DNA from: Elizabethkingia sp. YR214
Lineage (GTDB): Bacteria; Bacteroidota; Bacteroidia; Flavobacteriales; Weeksellaceae
DNA length: 64,000 bases
Assembly (NCBI RefSeq): GCF_003058195.1
Contig: NZ_QBUH01000003.1
Location: forward strand, 463,169 to 527,168
Direction of reading: 5' to 3'
Shown: one piece after another, positions 37,294 through 46,398 of the stretch
Layout: the number at the start of each line of letters is the position of its first letter
How positions within the stretch are numbered: the stretch's first letter is position 1
Program-made: the position numbers and the translations under genes
The notes under the pieces: generated by a model
Database searches by the model: none
What the model was told of the DNA's origin: nothing
Seen by the model: only the letters and a program-made list of their open reading frames with translations

Positions 37294-38175
37294 ATGGCAA
37301 AACGGGAACAAATGCTTCGACTGAAGCTGATAGAAGAATTTATACGAAGGAAGAAGGGAGCTTCTTTCCATGATATTTATGAATTTCTGATTGAAAAGTT
37401 TCAGGAAAAGGACCTGGAACTAAGTTTTACTGAGCGTACTTTTCAGCGGGATAAAAAACTTATCGGTGAGATATCCGGAAAGGAAATACGCTATAATAAG
37501 GCCCGTAATATTTATTTTCTGGAAGATTCGTCCGAAGAAGATATATTTGATACCATATTGCTAATGGAAGCCTATCGGGAAACAGAAGGGAAAGCAGATA
37601 TCATGTTGTTTGAGAAAAGAAAGTCCCGTGGGCTGCATAATCTTCAGGACTTGGTACAGGCCATAAAGCTGCATAAATGTGTAAGTTTTACTTACCGGAA
37701 GTTCAATGATGATAAAGGAACTAAAAAACTGGTGCAACCTTATGCTCTGAAAGAATTTAAGAACCGTTGGTATCTTCTGGGAAACGAAACCAGTGGGAAA
37801 AACTTTTTTATAAAAACGTACGGCCTGGACAGGATGACAGATTTGCAAATTACCTCAACAGGGTTCAATAAGAAAGATTGTGATCTTGAAGCAGCTTTTG
37901 AGAATTCATTTGGTATTATTTCCAGTTTGGGAAAAGAGCCTGAAAATATTATTTTGTCTATGGATGCTGTTCAGGGAAATTTTCTAAAATCATTACCAAT
38001 ACACCATTCCCAGAAAATAATTTTGGATAACCGTGAAGAAGTAAGAATAAGTCTTACGCTTGTTCCCAGCTATGATTTCATTCAGGAGCTTCTTACGTTG
38101 ACAGGATTAGTGAAAATACTAGAACCTGAGAGTTTAAAGGTGAAGATGAATGAATTATTGAAAACGGATTTTTAA
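37294..38175 (+). CDS. WYL-domain transcriptional regulator
   Basis: A 293-residue YafY-type regulator. It has an N-terminal winged-helix region (residues 1-60, with SFTERTFQRDKKLIGEISG as the DNA-binding helix) followed by a WYL domain (YALKEFKNRWYLLGNE and the C-terminal LTGLVKILEP helix). WYL regulators bind ligands such as nucleic acids or small molecules. Its -7 box lies 5 bp after the shared palindrome, consistent with autoregulation. A paralog is at 59551-60465. Confidence 0.85.
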   Translation: MAKREQMLRLKLIEEFIRRKKGASFHDIYEFLIEKFQEKDLELSFTERTFQRDKKLIGEISGKEIRYNKARNIYFLEDSSEEDIFDTILLMEAYRETEGKADIMLFEKRKSRGLHNLQDLVQAIKLHKCVSFTYRKFNDDKGTKKLVQPYALKEFKNRWYLLGNETSGKNFFIKTYGLDRMTDLQITSTGFNKKDCDLEAAFENSFGIISSLGKEPENIILSMDAVQGNFLKSLPIHHSQKIILDNREEVRISLTLVPSYDFIQELLTLTGLVKILEPESLKVKMNELLKTDF

Positions 38176-38349
38176 ATATTCTAAATAGTGGCTTTATTTG
38201 CGTTTATATTATTGATAATTAGTTGTTTATAATATTTGTTTTTCTATTGTATACAAGGTTTATTATATTTTTTTGTCACGATTTTGAACATTTTAAATCT
38301 ATTTTTTGATATATAAAACATTAGATTTCTTTCTACTTTTACATCGCTA

Positions 38350-38721
38350 ATGAAGAGCCTTAAAAAATTACATTTATCCTTTTTTATCGTGTTTTTTTTC
38401 ACGATGTTGTGTGCTGGTCAGGTACATAAAGGGAATGCTCTTGTTCATTTTAAAGCTTCTGGTAAAAACGTCCAGAAAACAGACAAAATCTCTCAAAGTT
38501 CATTTGATCTTTATAATTTATCAGATGATGATCATGATGAATCATTACTGGATGAAATAGAGAAAGTAAAATTAGATCTTGATCATGTAGTAGAAAACTG
38601 GATCAGCATCCTTTACAATGCTTTTTATACTTCTGATAAACCAGTAGTAGCTCATCATCATCCGTATATAGATATACCGAAGTATATCCTATACCATTCT
38701 TTGCAGATTGCATACTGCTAG
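38350..38721 (+). CDS. Secreted His/Asp-rich small protein upstream of urease
   Basis: A 123-residue predicted exported protein (signal KKLHLSFFIVFFFTMLCAGQ). It carries an acidic DDDHDESLLDE cluster near residue 62 and an AHHHPY segment near residue 105. I do not recognise it. Its position 162 bp before ureA and its metal-binding residue types make a role in nickel capture thinkable, but there is no direct evidence. Confidence 0.55.
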   Translation: MKSLKKLHLSFFIVFFFTMLCAGQVHKGNALVHFKASGKNVQKTDKISQSSFDLYNLSDDDHDESLLDEIEKVKLDLDHVVENWISILYNAFYTSDKPVVAHHHPYIDIPKYILYHSLQIAYC

Positions 38722-38883
38722 TAATTATTATTTTACAGATTTCCTGAAGAACCCTGATTTATATCTATAATCTATGGGGTTCCGGCGGAATAATTTCCGG
38801 AATTTAAATTTCGTATAAGACAATATTTGCCCTTCGGGAAAGGGCAGGTTATAGATCTATGTCTAATTTTTAACAAGAAAACA
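38722..38883 (+). promoter_or_regulatory. Leader region of the urease operon, with a small hairpin
   Basis: A 162-bp gap. It holds a TGCCCTT / AAGGGCA hairpin (38828-38846, 7-bp stem, loop CGGGA) and, upstream, a TTCCGG / CCGGAA pair around 38780-38805. There is no T-run, so neither is a standard terminator. Possible 5'-UTR structure of ureA; not matched to a known riboswitch. Confidence 0.35.
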
Positions 38884-39186
38884 ATGCATTTAACACCGAG
38901 AGAAACCGAGAAGCTTATGCTGTTCATGGCAGGAGAGCTTGCGCTAAAAAGAAAGGCCAGAGGCCTGAAACTAAATTATCCAGAATCAATAGCTCTTATC
39001 AGCCATTTCCTACTGGAGGGAGCACGGGATGGGAAAAAAGTAGCTGAACTGATGCAGGAAGGAGCACAGATTCTTACCAAGGATGATGTGATGCCAGGAG
39101 TGGCCGAAATGATCCACGATGTGCAGATCGAAGCAACATTCCCGGACGGGACAAAGTTGGTAACCGTACATAATCCAATCCGTTAA
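38884..39186 (+). CDS. ureA: Urease subunit gamma
   Basis: A structural subunit of the nickel enzyme that hydrolyses urea to ammonia and carbamate. It is 100 residues from the ATG at 38884 ([12 protein letters not shown]); the earlier frame start at 38827 is non-coding leader. Motifs [21 protein letters not shown] and [24 protein letters not shown] are typical. It opens the ureABC cluster, with 12 bp to ureB. Confidence 0.96.
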   Translation: MHLTPRETEKLMLFMAGELALKRKARGLKLNYPESIALISHFLLEGARDGKKVAELMQEGAQILTKDDVMPGVAEMIHDVQIEATFPDGTKLVTVHNPIR

Positions 39187-39198
39187 AAAACCAGTAGT

Positions 39199-39567
39199 AT
39201 GATACCAGGAGAAATTTTTGTAAAAGAAGGGACGATCATCTGCAACGAAGGCAGAGAGACCGTAAAAATAAAAGTGATAAATACAGGTGACCGACCTATA
39301 CAGGTAGGTTCTCACTACCATTTTTTTGAAGTGAATAAAGCGATGAGCTTCGATCGTGAAAAAGCTTTTGGCAAAAGACTGAATATTGTGGCCAGCACAG
39401 CTGTTCGTTTTGAACCGGGAGAAGAAAAAGAAGTAGAGCTTGTAGAAATCGGTGGAACCAAAAAAGCAATGGGCTTCAATAACCTTGTAGATGGTTCTGT
39501 AGATTCAGTTGCTCAGAAAGAAGAAAGCTTAGCTAAAGTAAGTCAATTAAATTTTAAAAATCTGTAA
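39199..39567 (+). CDS. ureB: Urease subunit beta
   Basis: Beta-barrel structural subunit, 122 residues. It has the family start [20 protein letters not shown] and [22 protein letters not shown], plus [26 protein letters not shown] sequence. It is separate from UreA, so the trimeric ABC architecture is used. It ends 2 bp before ureC. Confidence 0.96.
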   Translation: MIPGEIFVKEGTIICNEGRETVKIKVINTGDRPIQVGSHYHFFEVNKAMSFDREKAFGKRLNIVASTAVRFEPGEEKEVELVEIGGTKKAMGFNNLVDGSVDSVAQKEESLAKVSQLNFKNL

Positions 39568-39569
39568 CA

Positions 39570-41291
39570 ATGAGCTTAAACGTAGACAGAAAGCAATATG
39601 CAAATATATTAGGACCTACAACCGGAGACAGAATCCGTTTAGGGGATACAGAAATAATCATTGAGATCGAAAAAGATTTTACCCATTATGGAGATGAAGC
39701 CGTATTTGGCGGTGGTAAAACCGTACGTGATGGTATGGGGCAAAATGTAACCAATAAAAGAGATGAAGGCGTATTGGATCTTTGTATTACTGGAGCAGCA
39801 ATTATCGATCACTGGGGTATTGTAAAAGCAGATATCGGTATTAAAGATGGTAAAATCGTAGGTATTGGTAAAGCCGGAAACCCGGATACAATGGACGGTG
39901 TAACACCAAATTTAATTATCGGAGCTTCTACCGAAGTCCATGGAGGTAAAGGATATATTGTGACTGCAGGAGGTATTGATACACACATCCACTATATCTG
40001 CCCACAGCAAATAGAAACTGCTTTGTATAGCGGTGTTACAACAATGATTGGTGGCGGAACGGGTCCTAATGACGGAACCAATGCGACAACAGTTACTCCG
40101 GGGAAATTTAATATTCAGAAAATGCTGGAAGCAGCTGAAGAATATCCGATGAATTTAGGGTTCTTTGGTAAAGGAAACTGCTCTGCAGAAGATCCGATTG
40201 CAGAACAAGTAGAAGCAGGTGCATTAGGGGTGAAGATTCATGAAGACTGGGGAGCAACACCGGCAACTATAGATGCAGCACTTAAAGTAGCAGATAAATA
40301 TGATGTGCAGGTGGCAATCCACACTGATACATTAAATGAAGCTGGCTTCCTTGAGGACACCATGAGAGCTATTGACGGAAGAGTTATCCATACTTTCCAC
40401 ACAGAAGGTGCAGGAGGTGGACACGCGCCGGATATTATAAAAGCAGCGATGTATCCTAATGTATTACCAGCATCTACTAACCCAACACGTCCATATACCA
40501 TTAATACAATTGATGAGCATTTGGATATGTTGATGGTTTGCCACCACCTTAGCAAAAATATTCCTGAAGATGTAGCATTTGCAGATTCACGTATCCGTCC
40601 GGAAACTATTGCTGCAGAAGATATTCTACACGATATGGGAGTATTCAGTATTATGAGTTCCGACTCTCAGGCGATGGGGAGAGTAGGTGAAGTAATCACC
40701 AGAACATGGCAGACTGCCAGCAAAATGAAAGATCAGAGAGGTCAGCTGGAAGAAGATAAAAATACAGAGAGCGATAACTACCGTGCGAAGCGTTATGTAG
40801 CAAAATACACGATTAATCCTGCAATTGCACATGGTATTTCTGAATATGTTGGATCCATTGAAGAAGGGAAATTAGCCGATTTAGTAATCTGGAAGCCTGC
40901 ATTATTTGGTGTTAAGCCAGAAATGATTTTCAAAGGCGGAATGGTGGTTGCAAGTAAAATGGGAGATGCTAATGCTTCTATTCCTACACCTCAGCCAATT
41001 ATTTACAAAAATATGTTTGGGTCTCACGGTCGTGCAAAATTTGGTACTTGTGCAACTTTTGTTTCCCAGGCTTCTATTGAAAACGGATCTATCGCTGAAT
41101 ATAAATTAGAGAAAATGATTCTTCCGGTAAAAAACTGCCGTAACATTTCCAAGGCAGATCTTATCCATAATGATAAGACTCCGGTTATTGAAGTAAACCC
41201 TGAAAACTATAAAGTAACAGTAGACGGTGTGCATGTAACCTGCGAGCCAGCAGAAAAACTTCCTTTAACACAGTTGTATTATCTGTTCTAA
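39570..41291 (+). CDS. ureC: Urease subunit alpha (catalytic)
   Basis: The nickel-containing catalytic subunit, 573 residues. The carbamylated lysine is Lys222 in [10 protein letters not shown]. The flap residues Cys324-His325 lie in [17 protein letters not shown]. Metal-ligand histidines occur in [13 protein letters not shown] and the [15 protein letters not shown] region. All expected active-site residues are visible, so the enzyme should be functional. A terminator-like hairpin follows 43 bp downstream. Confidence 0.97.
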   Translation: MSLNVDRKQYANILGPTTGDRIRLGDTEIIIEIEKDFTHYGDEAVFGGGKTVRDGMGQNVTNKRDEGVLDLCITGAAIIDHWGIVKADIGIKDGKIVGIGKAGNPDTMDGVTPNLIIGASTEVHGGKGYIVTAGGIDTHIHYICPQQIETALYSGVTTMIGGGTGPNDGTNATTVTPGKFNIQKMLEAAEEYPMNLGFFGKGNCSAEDPIAEQVEAGALGVKIHEDWGATPATIDAALKVADKYDVQVAIHTDTLNEAGFLEDTMRAIDGRVIHTFHTEGAGGGHAPDIIKAAMYPNVLPASTNPTRPYTINTIDEHLDMLMVCHHLSKNIPEDVAFADSRIRPETIAAEDILHDMGVFSIMSSDSQAMGRVGEVITRTWQTASKMKDQRGQLEEDKNTESDNYRAKRYVAKYTINPAIAHGISEYVGSIEEGKLADLVIWKPALFGVKPEMIFKGGMVVASKMGDANASIPTPQPIIYKNMFGSHGRAKFGTCATFVSQASIENGSIAEYKLEKMILPVKNCRNISKADLIHNDKTPVIEVNPENYKVTVDGVHVTCEPAEKLPLTQLYYLF

Positions 41292-41334
41292 TCCGTGAGG
41301 ATCAATTTTTCATCAATTCTATATAGTGTTAATG

Positions 41335-41362
41335 AAGAGCCTGGTGAAGGCCAGGCTCTTTT
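41335..41362 (+). terminator. Terminator-like hairpin inside the urease operon
   Basis: AAGAGCCTGG / CCAGGCTCTT with a TGAAGG loop and TTTT tail, between ureC and the barrel gene. It is strong and may reduce transcription of the accessory genes relative to the structural genes (inference). Alternatively those genes have their own promoter. Confidence 0.75.
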
Positions 41363-41382
41363 AAAAAAAAGTAAAGTTTAAA

Positions 41383-42057
41383 ATGAAATTTCTGAATAAA
41401 ATAATTTTCCCTTTAGCTGTAGCTGGTGCTTCCTTGTTTTCTACAATGGCACATGCACAGTTTCTGGGAGGAAGAAGATTAAAAAATGATGAAGACGGTC
41501 CAAAAGGACAATGGATGATTTATGGTTCACTGGATTATTCTAAAACAAACAGCCCCACGGGCAGTACCAGTTCTTTCGGAACAAGCTCCAATGCAGGAGT
41601 ACCAATAGGAGTGGGGTATTTTATTAACAATAACGATGTAATTGGGGTTAACTATGCTTATGCCAGCGATCGTGTAAACGGAAATACCGTATACAAACAA
41701 AACGAAACCGGTTTATGGTACAGCCCTTCTGTAACCTTAGGTAAATATTTTGCCCTTATAGCACAAGTAGATGCTCATTATGTATGGGGGCAGAAGATGG
41801 CAGAAAACGGAATGGTAAATCCTGGGATGGAAGCCTTTAACGGATTTCGTCTGAGAGCTTATCCTATGCTTGCGATATTCTTAGGCGGTGGCTGGGCACT
41901 GAAATTCAAGTTTGCTGAATTATCTATGCTACAGACAAAAGCTAAAGGCGAAGGCTGGACGAAAAGTTATGTTACGGGAATCAGCGGTTCTACTTTTGGC
42001 GTAGGTATATCCAAGAACATTGACTTCAGAAAAAAAGCACCTAAAGATGATAATTAA
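41383..42057 (+). CDS. Outer-membrane beta-barrel-like protein in the urease operon
   Basis: A 224-residue exported protein (signal FLNKIIFPLAVAGASLFSTM, processed near AHAQ) with alternating-strand, glycine-rich sequence and a KNIDFRKK tail. It is placed between ureC and ureE, and its stop overlaps the ureE start by 11 bp. It is not a known urease accessory protein; a role in envelope passage is speculative. Confidence 0.7.
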   Translation: MKFLNKIIFPLAVAGASLFSTMAHAQFLGGRRLKNDEDGPKGQWMIYGSLDYSKTNSPTGSTSSFGTSSNAGVPIGVGYFINNNDVIGVNYAYASDRVNGNTVYKQNETGLWYSPSVTLGKYFALIAQVDAHYVWGQKMAENGMVNPGMEAFNGFRLRAYPMLAIFLGGGWALKFKFAELSMLQTKAKGEGWTKSYVTGISGSTFGVGISKNIDFRKKAPKDDN

Positions 42058-42559
42058 TGAATGTGTAGGAAATATTAAAGATATTTCTGTTGCCGGTAAA
42101 ACAATTGACTATCTGGATCTGGAATGGTTTGAAACCACCAAAAGGATTCAGCGCAAAAAAACCAGACAAGGAGTTGATGTTGCCATCAAATTTCTTCGCG
42201 AAGGACAAAGACTCCGTGAAGGAGATATCTTATATGAAGATAGTGAAAAGGCAATTGTAGTAAATGTACTGGAAACCGAAGCTATAGTTATTACTCCTAC
42301 GTCTATGCTGGAAATGGGAACAGTATGTTATGAAATTGGTAATAAGCATATCCCATTATTTATCCAGGAAGATAAAGTGTTACTGCCTTTTGAAATGCCT
42401 ATGTACAGATGGCTGGAAGCAAGTAATTTCCATCCGGAGAGACAAACCGTGAAATTGCTGAACCTTCTGAAATCTAATGTAGAGCCACACGGGCATGGTA
42501 GTATAGGATCTTCCTTATTTACTAAAATTTTAAAAATGGCAGCTCCAAAAGATGAATAA
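42047..42559 (+). CDS. ureE: Urease accessory protein UreE (nickel chaperone)
   Basis: Delivers nickel to the urease activation complex. It is about 170 residues from the ATG at 42047 (MIINECVGN). The N-terminal domain has LRFLREGQRLREGDILYED-like sequence (KFLREGQRLREGD). The C-terminal metal-binding domain contains ASNFHPER and EPHGHGS. The tail lacks the long His-rich extension of Klebsiella UreE. It overlaps ureF by 8 bp. Confidence 0.9.
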   Translation: MIINECVGNIKDISVAGKTIDYLDLEWFETTKRIQRKKTRQGVDVAIKFLREGQRLREGDILYEDSEKAIVVNVLETEAIVITPTSMLEMGTVCYEIGNKHIPLFIQEDKVLLPFEMPMYRWLEASNFHPERQTVKLLNLLKSNVEPHGHGSIGSSLFTKILKMAAPKDE

Positions 42560-43250
42560 TAAGAATTTTAGCTATTTAGCCAGCTTACTGCATATTGCGG
42601 ATCCTACATTGCCCATCGGTGGTTATACCCATTCCAACGGCCTGGAAACTTATGTGCAAAACAGAATTGTGCATAATGTGACAACAGCACGGGAGTTTGT
42701 GGAAAACATGCTGAAATATAATCTGAAATATAATGACGGAGCATTTGTAAAACTGGCTTATGAAGCAACTCAGAAAGAAGACCTGGATGCTTTATTGCGG
42801 CTGGATCAGGAGTGTAATGCACTGAAGTGTCCTAAAGAGATTCGGCAGGCAAGCCAGAAACTTGGATTACGTCTTATTAAGATTTTCAAAAGAAAAAAAC
42901 AGTCTTCTTTTATGGAAGCTTATGAAGAAGCAATCCGAAACCGTAAGGCAACTTCACACTACAGTTTAGTATTCGGGATTTATACCTGTCTTCTGGATAT
43001 TCCTTTATACGAAGCCCTTTTCGGGTTTTATTATACTTCTGTTGCAGGGATGATTACCAATGCCGTGAAACTGGTTCCGCTGGGTCAGTTGGACGGTCAG
43101 GATATACTGTTTGATCTTTATCCTGTAATAGATAAAACAGTTCAGGAAACGATAGAACTGGAAAGAGACTATGTCGGGTTGTGCAATACTTCATTCGATA
43201 TCAGATGTATGCAGCATGAAAGACTTTATTCCAGACTTTATATGTCTTAA
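42552..43250 (+). CDS. ureF: Urease accessory protein UreF
   Basis: Part of the UreDFG activation complex, where it recruits and stimulates the GTPase UreG. It is 232 residues and all-helical. Family motifs are LLHIADPTLPIGGYTHSNGLE near the N-terminus and SVAGMITNAVKLVPLGQ near residue 180. The ATG is inside the end of ureE. Confidence 0.93.
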   Translation: MNNKNFSYLASLLHIADPTLPIGGYTHSNGLETYVQNRIVHNVTTAREFVENMLKYNLKYNDGAFVKLAYEATQKEDLDALLRLDQECNALKCPKEIRQASQKLGLRLIKIFKRKKQSSFMEAYEEAIRNRKATSHYSLVFGIYTCLLDIPLYEALFGFYYTSVAGMITNAVKLVPLGQLDGQDILFDLYPVIDKTVQETIELERDYVGLCNTSFDIRCMQHERLYSRLYMS

Positions 43251-43281
43251 CTCAATTCTCAATATTTAAAATTATACAAAA

Positions 43282-43920
43282 ATGGAAAACAGAAAATATA
43301 TCAAAGTAGGAGTTGCAGGACCTGTAGGTTCTGGTAAAACTGCTTTATTAGAACGTTTAAGCAGAAAATTATATGGTACTTATGATCTTGGTGTAATTAC
43401 CAATGATATTTATACCAAGGAAGATGCAGAATTCATGGCTAAAAATAGTCTGCTTCCTAATGACAGAATTATTGGTGTGGAAACCGGAGGATGCCCACAT
43501 ACAGCTATCCGTGAGGATGCAAGTATGAATCTGGAAGCTGTAGATGAATTGGCAGCACGTTTTCCGGATATCGAACTGGTACTAATCGAAAGTGGAGGTG
43601 ATAACCTTTCAGCTACTTTCAGTCCGGATCTTGCAGATGTTACGATCTTTATTATCGACGTAGCAGAAGGAGAAAAGATTCCGAGAAAAGGAGGACCTGG
43701 TATTACAAGATCCGATTTGTTAATCATCAACAAAATAGACCTTGCTCCGCATGTAGGTGCAAGCCTTGAGGTAATGGAAAGAGATGCCAGAAGAATGAGA
43801 AACGGAAATCCTTTCGTATTTACAAACCTGAAAACAGATGAAGGTCTGGATAAAGTAATCGGCTGGATTAAAAAATATGCATTACTGGAAGAGTGCGAAG
43901 AACCGAACCTGGTAAGATAA
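43282..43920 (+). CDS. ureG: Urease accessory protein UreG (GTPase)
   Basis: A SIMIBI GTPase driving nickel insertion into urease, 212 residues. It has the P-loop [15 protein letters not shown], the metal site [17 protein letters not shown] (CPH), the [19 protein letters not shown] region and [12 protein letters not shown] (G4 NKxD). It ends exactly where ureD begins. Confidence 0.96.
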   Translation: MENRKYIKVGVAGPVGSGKTALLERLSRKLYGTYDLGVITNDIYTKEDAEFMAKNSLLPNDRIIGVETGGCPHTAIREDASMNLEAVDELAARFPDIELVLIESGGDNLSATFSPDLADVTIFIIDVAEGEKIPRKGGPGITRSDLLIINKIDLAPHVGASLEVMERDARRMRNGNPFVFTNLKTDEGLDKVIGWIKKYALLEECEEPNLVR

Positions 43921-44709
43921 ATGGATAGTAGTTTAAGCATTATTGCAGGATACAAGCAGGGCGCTTCTTATGTGAAAGACCTCTATGTATCACTTCCTTT
44001 TCGGGTAGTGTCGGTGGGACAGCGTAAGAATGATAACAAGCTTTACCAGATGGTAATGTCCTCTTCACCCGGAATTCTGGATGGGGACCGTTACCATTTG
44101 GAAATCTCCCTGGAAGAAGGTGCTGCTCTGCAGCTTCAGTCGCAGTCTTATCAGAGACTCTTCAATATGGAAGATAAAGCGACCCAGCAGCTGAATATCA
44201 CTATGCAGGATAATACCTCTTTCGCTTATGTACCTCATCCTGTTGTACCCCATGAAGATTCCAATTTCCAGAGCAAGGCAAATATCCGTATCGGTAAAAA
44301 TAGTCAGGTTATTATCAGTGAAATTATTACCTGCGGAAGGAAACATTACGGAGAAGTTTTCAAACTGAAACGCTTCCAGAACCTTACCGAAATCTATCAT
44401 GAAGATAAACTGGTTGTAAAGGATAATGTACTGATTCAGCCGGATCTTATTCCGATTAATAGTATCGGAAATCTGGAACGGTATACCCATCAAGGAACAC
44501 TGATCTTTTACAGTACAAAAGAAAATACGGATAGAGACGGACTGATAGAAACTGTTGTAGAACTTGCTGAGGATAAAAAAGAGGATTTGGAGATTGGAGT
44601 GTCGGCAATGGAAGACAACGGATTTATTGTAAGAGCGCTAGGCCACGGCGGAGAGTCAATGTATAATTTCTTTCTCAGCGTTCAGGACTTACTCTGGGAA
44701 TCAGAATAA
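43921..44709 (+). CDS. ureD: Urease accessory protein UreD (UreH)
   Basis: Scaffold protein that binds urease apoenzyme and the UreF-UreG complex. It is 262 residues with the family pattern MVMSSSPGILDGDRYHLEI, LQLQSQSYQRLFNM and IVISEIITCGRKHYGE. The gene starts directly after the ureG stop. Gene order ureEFGD follows the usual accessory cluster. Confidence 0.9.
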   Translation: MDSSLSIIAGYKQGASYVKDLYVSLPFRVVSVGQRKNDNKLYQMVMSSSPGILDGDRYHLEISLEEGAALQLQSQSYQRLFNMEDKATQQLNITMQDNTSFAYVPHPVVPHEDSNFQSKANIRIGKNSQVIISEIITCGRKHYGEVFKLKRFQNLTEIYHEDKLVVKDNVLIQPDLIPINSIGNLERYTHQGTLIFYSTKENTDRDGLIETVVELAEDKKEDLEIGVSAMEDNGFIVRALGHGGESMYNFFLSVQDLLWESE

Positions 44710-44721
44710 AAAATTAATAAA

Positions 44722-45423
44722 ATGAATACCACTATTTGGGCACTTATGCTAAGTGCTGTATCTATAAGTTTTATCCATACAGCTTCGGGACCAGATCATT
44801 ATCTGCCTTTTATTGTGCTGTCAAAATCCAAAAGATGGAGCAGAAGTAAGACTATTATGCTGACGATAGCCTGTGGATTTGGACATGTTCTGAGCTCTCT
44901 GGCTATTGGTGCCGCAGGTGTTTTTCTAGGATGGCAGCTTAATAGATTTTCCTGGTTTCAGGAGCTAAGGGGCAATATTTCCGGGTGGGCATTACTTATT
45001 TTTGGGTGTGCGTATCTTATTTATGGACTGATACAGGCTGTAAGAAATAAACCACACAAGCATTTTGATGTGATGGGTGATGATGTCTATGTTTATGAAC
45101 ACAATCATACCGAAGTGGTAATGCCACAGACCCGTATAAAAGTAACACCCTTTGTGTTGTTTATGATTTTTGTAATGGGGCCTAGTGAACCGCTAACGCC
45201 ATTGCTTTTCTATTCCGGACTGAACAGATCTGTTGCCGAAATTCTGGCTCTTGTTGTTCCGTTTACGCTTACAACAGTAGCTACAATGTTGGGGATGGTA
45301 TTATTGGGACGTTATGGATATTCAACTTTATTCAATACCGAAAAACTGGAGCGCTATATGGGCGTAGTAAGTGGTGCTGTTGTAACAGTGTGTGGTATTG
45401 GGATGGTGTTTTTAGGATGGTAA
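44722..45423 (+). CDS. NiCoT/UreH-like membrane protein, likely nickel permease
   Basis: A 233-residue inner-membrane protein with six or more helices. The first helix has HTASGPDHYLPF, resembling the HxxxxDH nickel-binding motif of NiCoT/UreH-type permeases (one residue longer in spacing). A His-rich loop (YEHNHTEVVMP) lies between the helices. Location right after ureD suggests nickel import across the inner membrane. The exact family call is by similarity of these motifs only. Confidence 0.75.
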   Translation: MNTTIWALMLSAVSISFIHTASGPDHYLPFIVLSKSKRWSRSKTIMLTIACGFGHVLSSLAIGAAGVFLGWQLNRFSWFQELRGNISGWALLIFGCAYLIYGLIQAVRNKPHKHFDVMGDDVYVYEHNHTEVVMPQTRIKVTPFVLFMIFVMGPSEPLTPLLFYSGLNRSVAEILALVVPFTLTTVATMLGMVLLGRYGYSTLFNTEKLERYMGVVSGAVVTVCGIGMVFLGW

Positions 45424-45442
45424 AATAATTAAACTGTTATTT

Positions 45443-46330
45443 ATGGATAAACTTTTTGCAAAAATTCCTTTTGTAGACAATGTATTAAAAGGAGTAGGGC
45501 AGATTATGCTTCAGGAAAACAGCTGGACGGGACTTCTGTTTCTTGTTGGACTTTTCCTTGGGAGCTGGCAATGTGGAGTTGCAGCTATTCTGGCAACGGC
45601 AGCCGGTACCTTTACTGCCATGAAATTAAATTATGATAAATCACAGATTAATGCCGGATTATATGGCTTTAGTGCTGCTTTAGTAGGAGTTGCATTGGCC
45701 TTTATATTTCAGGCAACAATCCTTATATGGGTTCTGATTATATTGGGAGGTGCATTGGCCAGCATTATCCAGCATTTCTTTATTCAGAAGAAAATCCCGG
45801 TATTTACCTTTCCGTTTATTATCATTACCTGGGTATTGGTATTTCTATTACATCAGTTTACTCATATTCAGCCATCTGATCTTATCAGTGCGGAAATTGT
45901 ACATACAGATTATGATGACTTTTTAACCTGTACCAATGGTTTCGGGGAAGTGATTTTTCAGGGAGGTGTACTTTCCGGTATTATTTTCTTTGTGGCTGTA
46001 TTTATCAGTTCGCCTGTTGCAGCCTTATACGGACTTATAGCTTCTATTCTGGGTGCCGGATTGTCACAACTGAACGGAGAGCCTATTCAGGAGGTGCATA
46101 TGGGGCTATTTGGCTTTAATGCTGTTCTTTCTGCAATTGTTTTTTCCGGTGTCAAAAAAACAGACGGATTATGGGTACTGATTGCCGTAGTATTAACCGT
46201 AGTTATCGACGATGTCCTTATAGATAATAATATACTTAATGTTGTAGGCGGGGTATTTACATTCCCTTTTGTAGTCGGTACGTGGATAACTTTACTTATC
46301 CAAAAACTATTTGTAAAGAAGGCTCAGTAA
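45443..46330 (+). CDS. Urea transporter (UT family channel)
   Basis: A 295-residue membrane protein of the urea channel fold with internal two-fold repetition (LYGFSAALVGVALAF and LFGFNAVLSAIVFSG as paired LxxPxxT-region equivalents). It would bring urea to the cytosolic urease. It follows the nickel-permease-like gene by 19 bp; its 3' end contains a hairpin. Family assignment is by pattern and context. Confidence 0.83.
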   Translation: MDKLFAKIPFVDNVLKGVGQIMLQENSWTGLLFLVGLFLGSWQCGVAAILATAAGTFTAMKLNYDKSQINAGLYGFSAALVGVALAFIFQATILIWVLIILGGALASIIQHFFIQKKIPVFTFPFIIITWVLVFLLHQFTHIQPSDLISAEIVHTDYDDFLTCTNGFGEVIFQGGVLSGIIFFVAVFISSPVAALYGLIASILGAGLSQLNGEPIQEVHMGLFGFNAVLSAIVFSGVKKTDGLWVLIAVVLTVVIDDVLIDNNILNVVGGVFTFPFVVGTWITLLIQKLFVKKAQ

Positions 46331-46342
46331 TTTTTCTGAGCC
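46321..46342 (+). other. Hairpin at the 3' end of the urea transporter gene
   Basis: GGCTCAG / CTGAGCC with loop TAATTTTT, overlapping the stop codon of the transporter. It lacks a T-run and is followed by the TonB receptor gene 57 bp on. Possibly an attenuator or an mRNA processing/stability element. Confidence 0.4.
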
Positions 46343-46398
46343 TGCTAATTGTAATAAATGTTCTGTACTTCTACAGAGCCAGAGAATATATTAAAAAA

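Noticed and set aside
38722..38883. Ureleader as a nickel/cobalt riboswitch
   Set aside because: The hairpins do not match any riboswitch layout I know and no aptamer core is visible.
43410..43955. A 181-codon frame on the minus strand opposite ureG
   Set aside because: It is an antisense shadow of ureG and the start of ureD, with no ribosome binding support and codon pattern set by the real gene.
44065..44493. A 142-codon minus-strand frame opposite ureD
   Set aside because: Antisense shadow of a well-supported gene.
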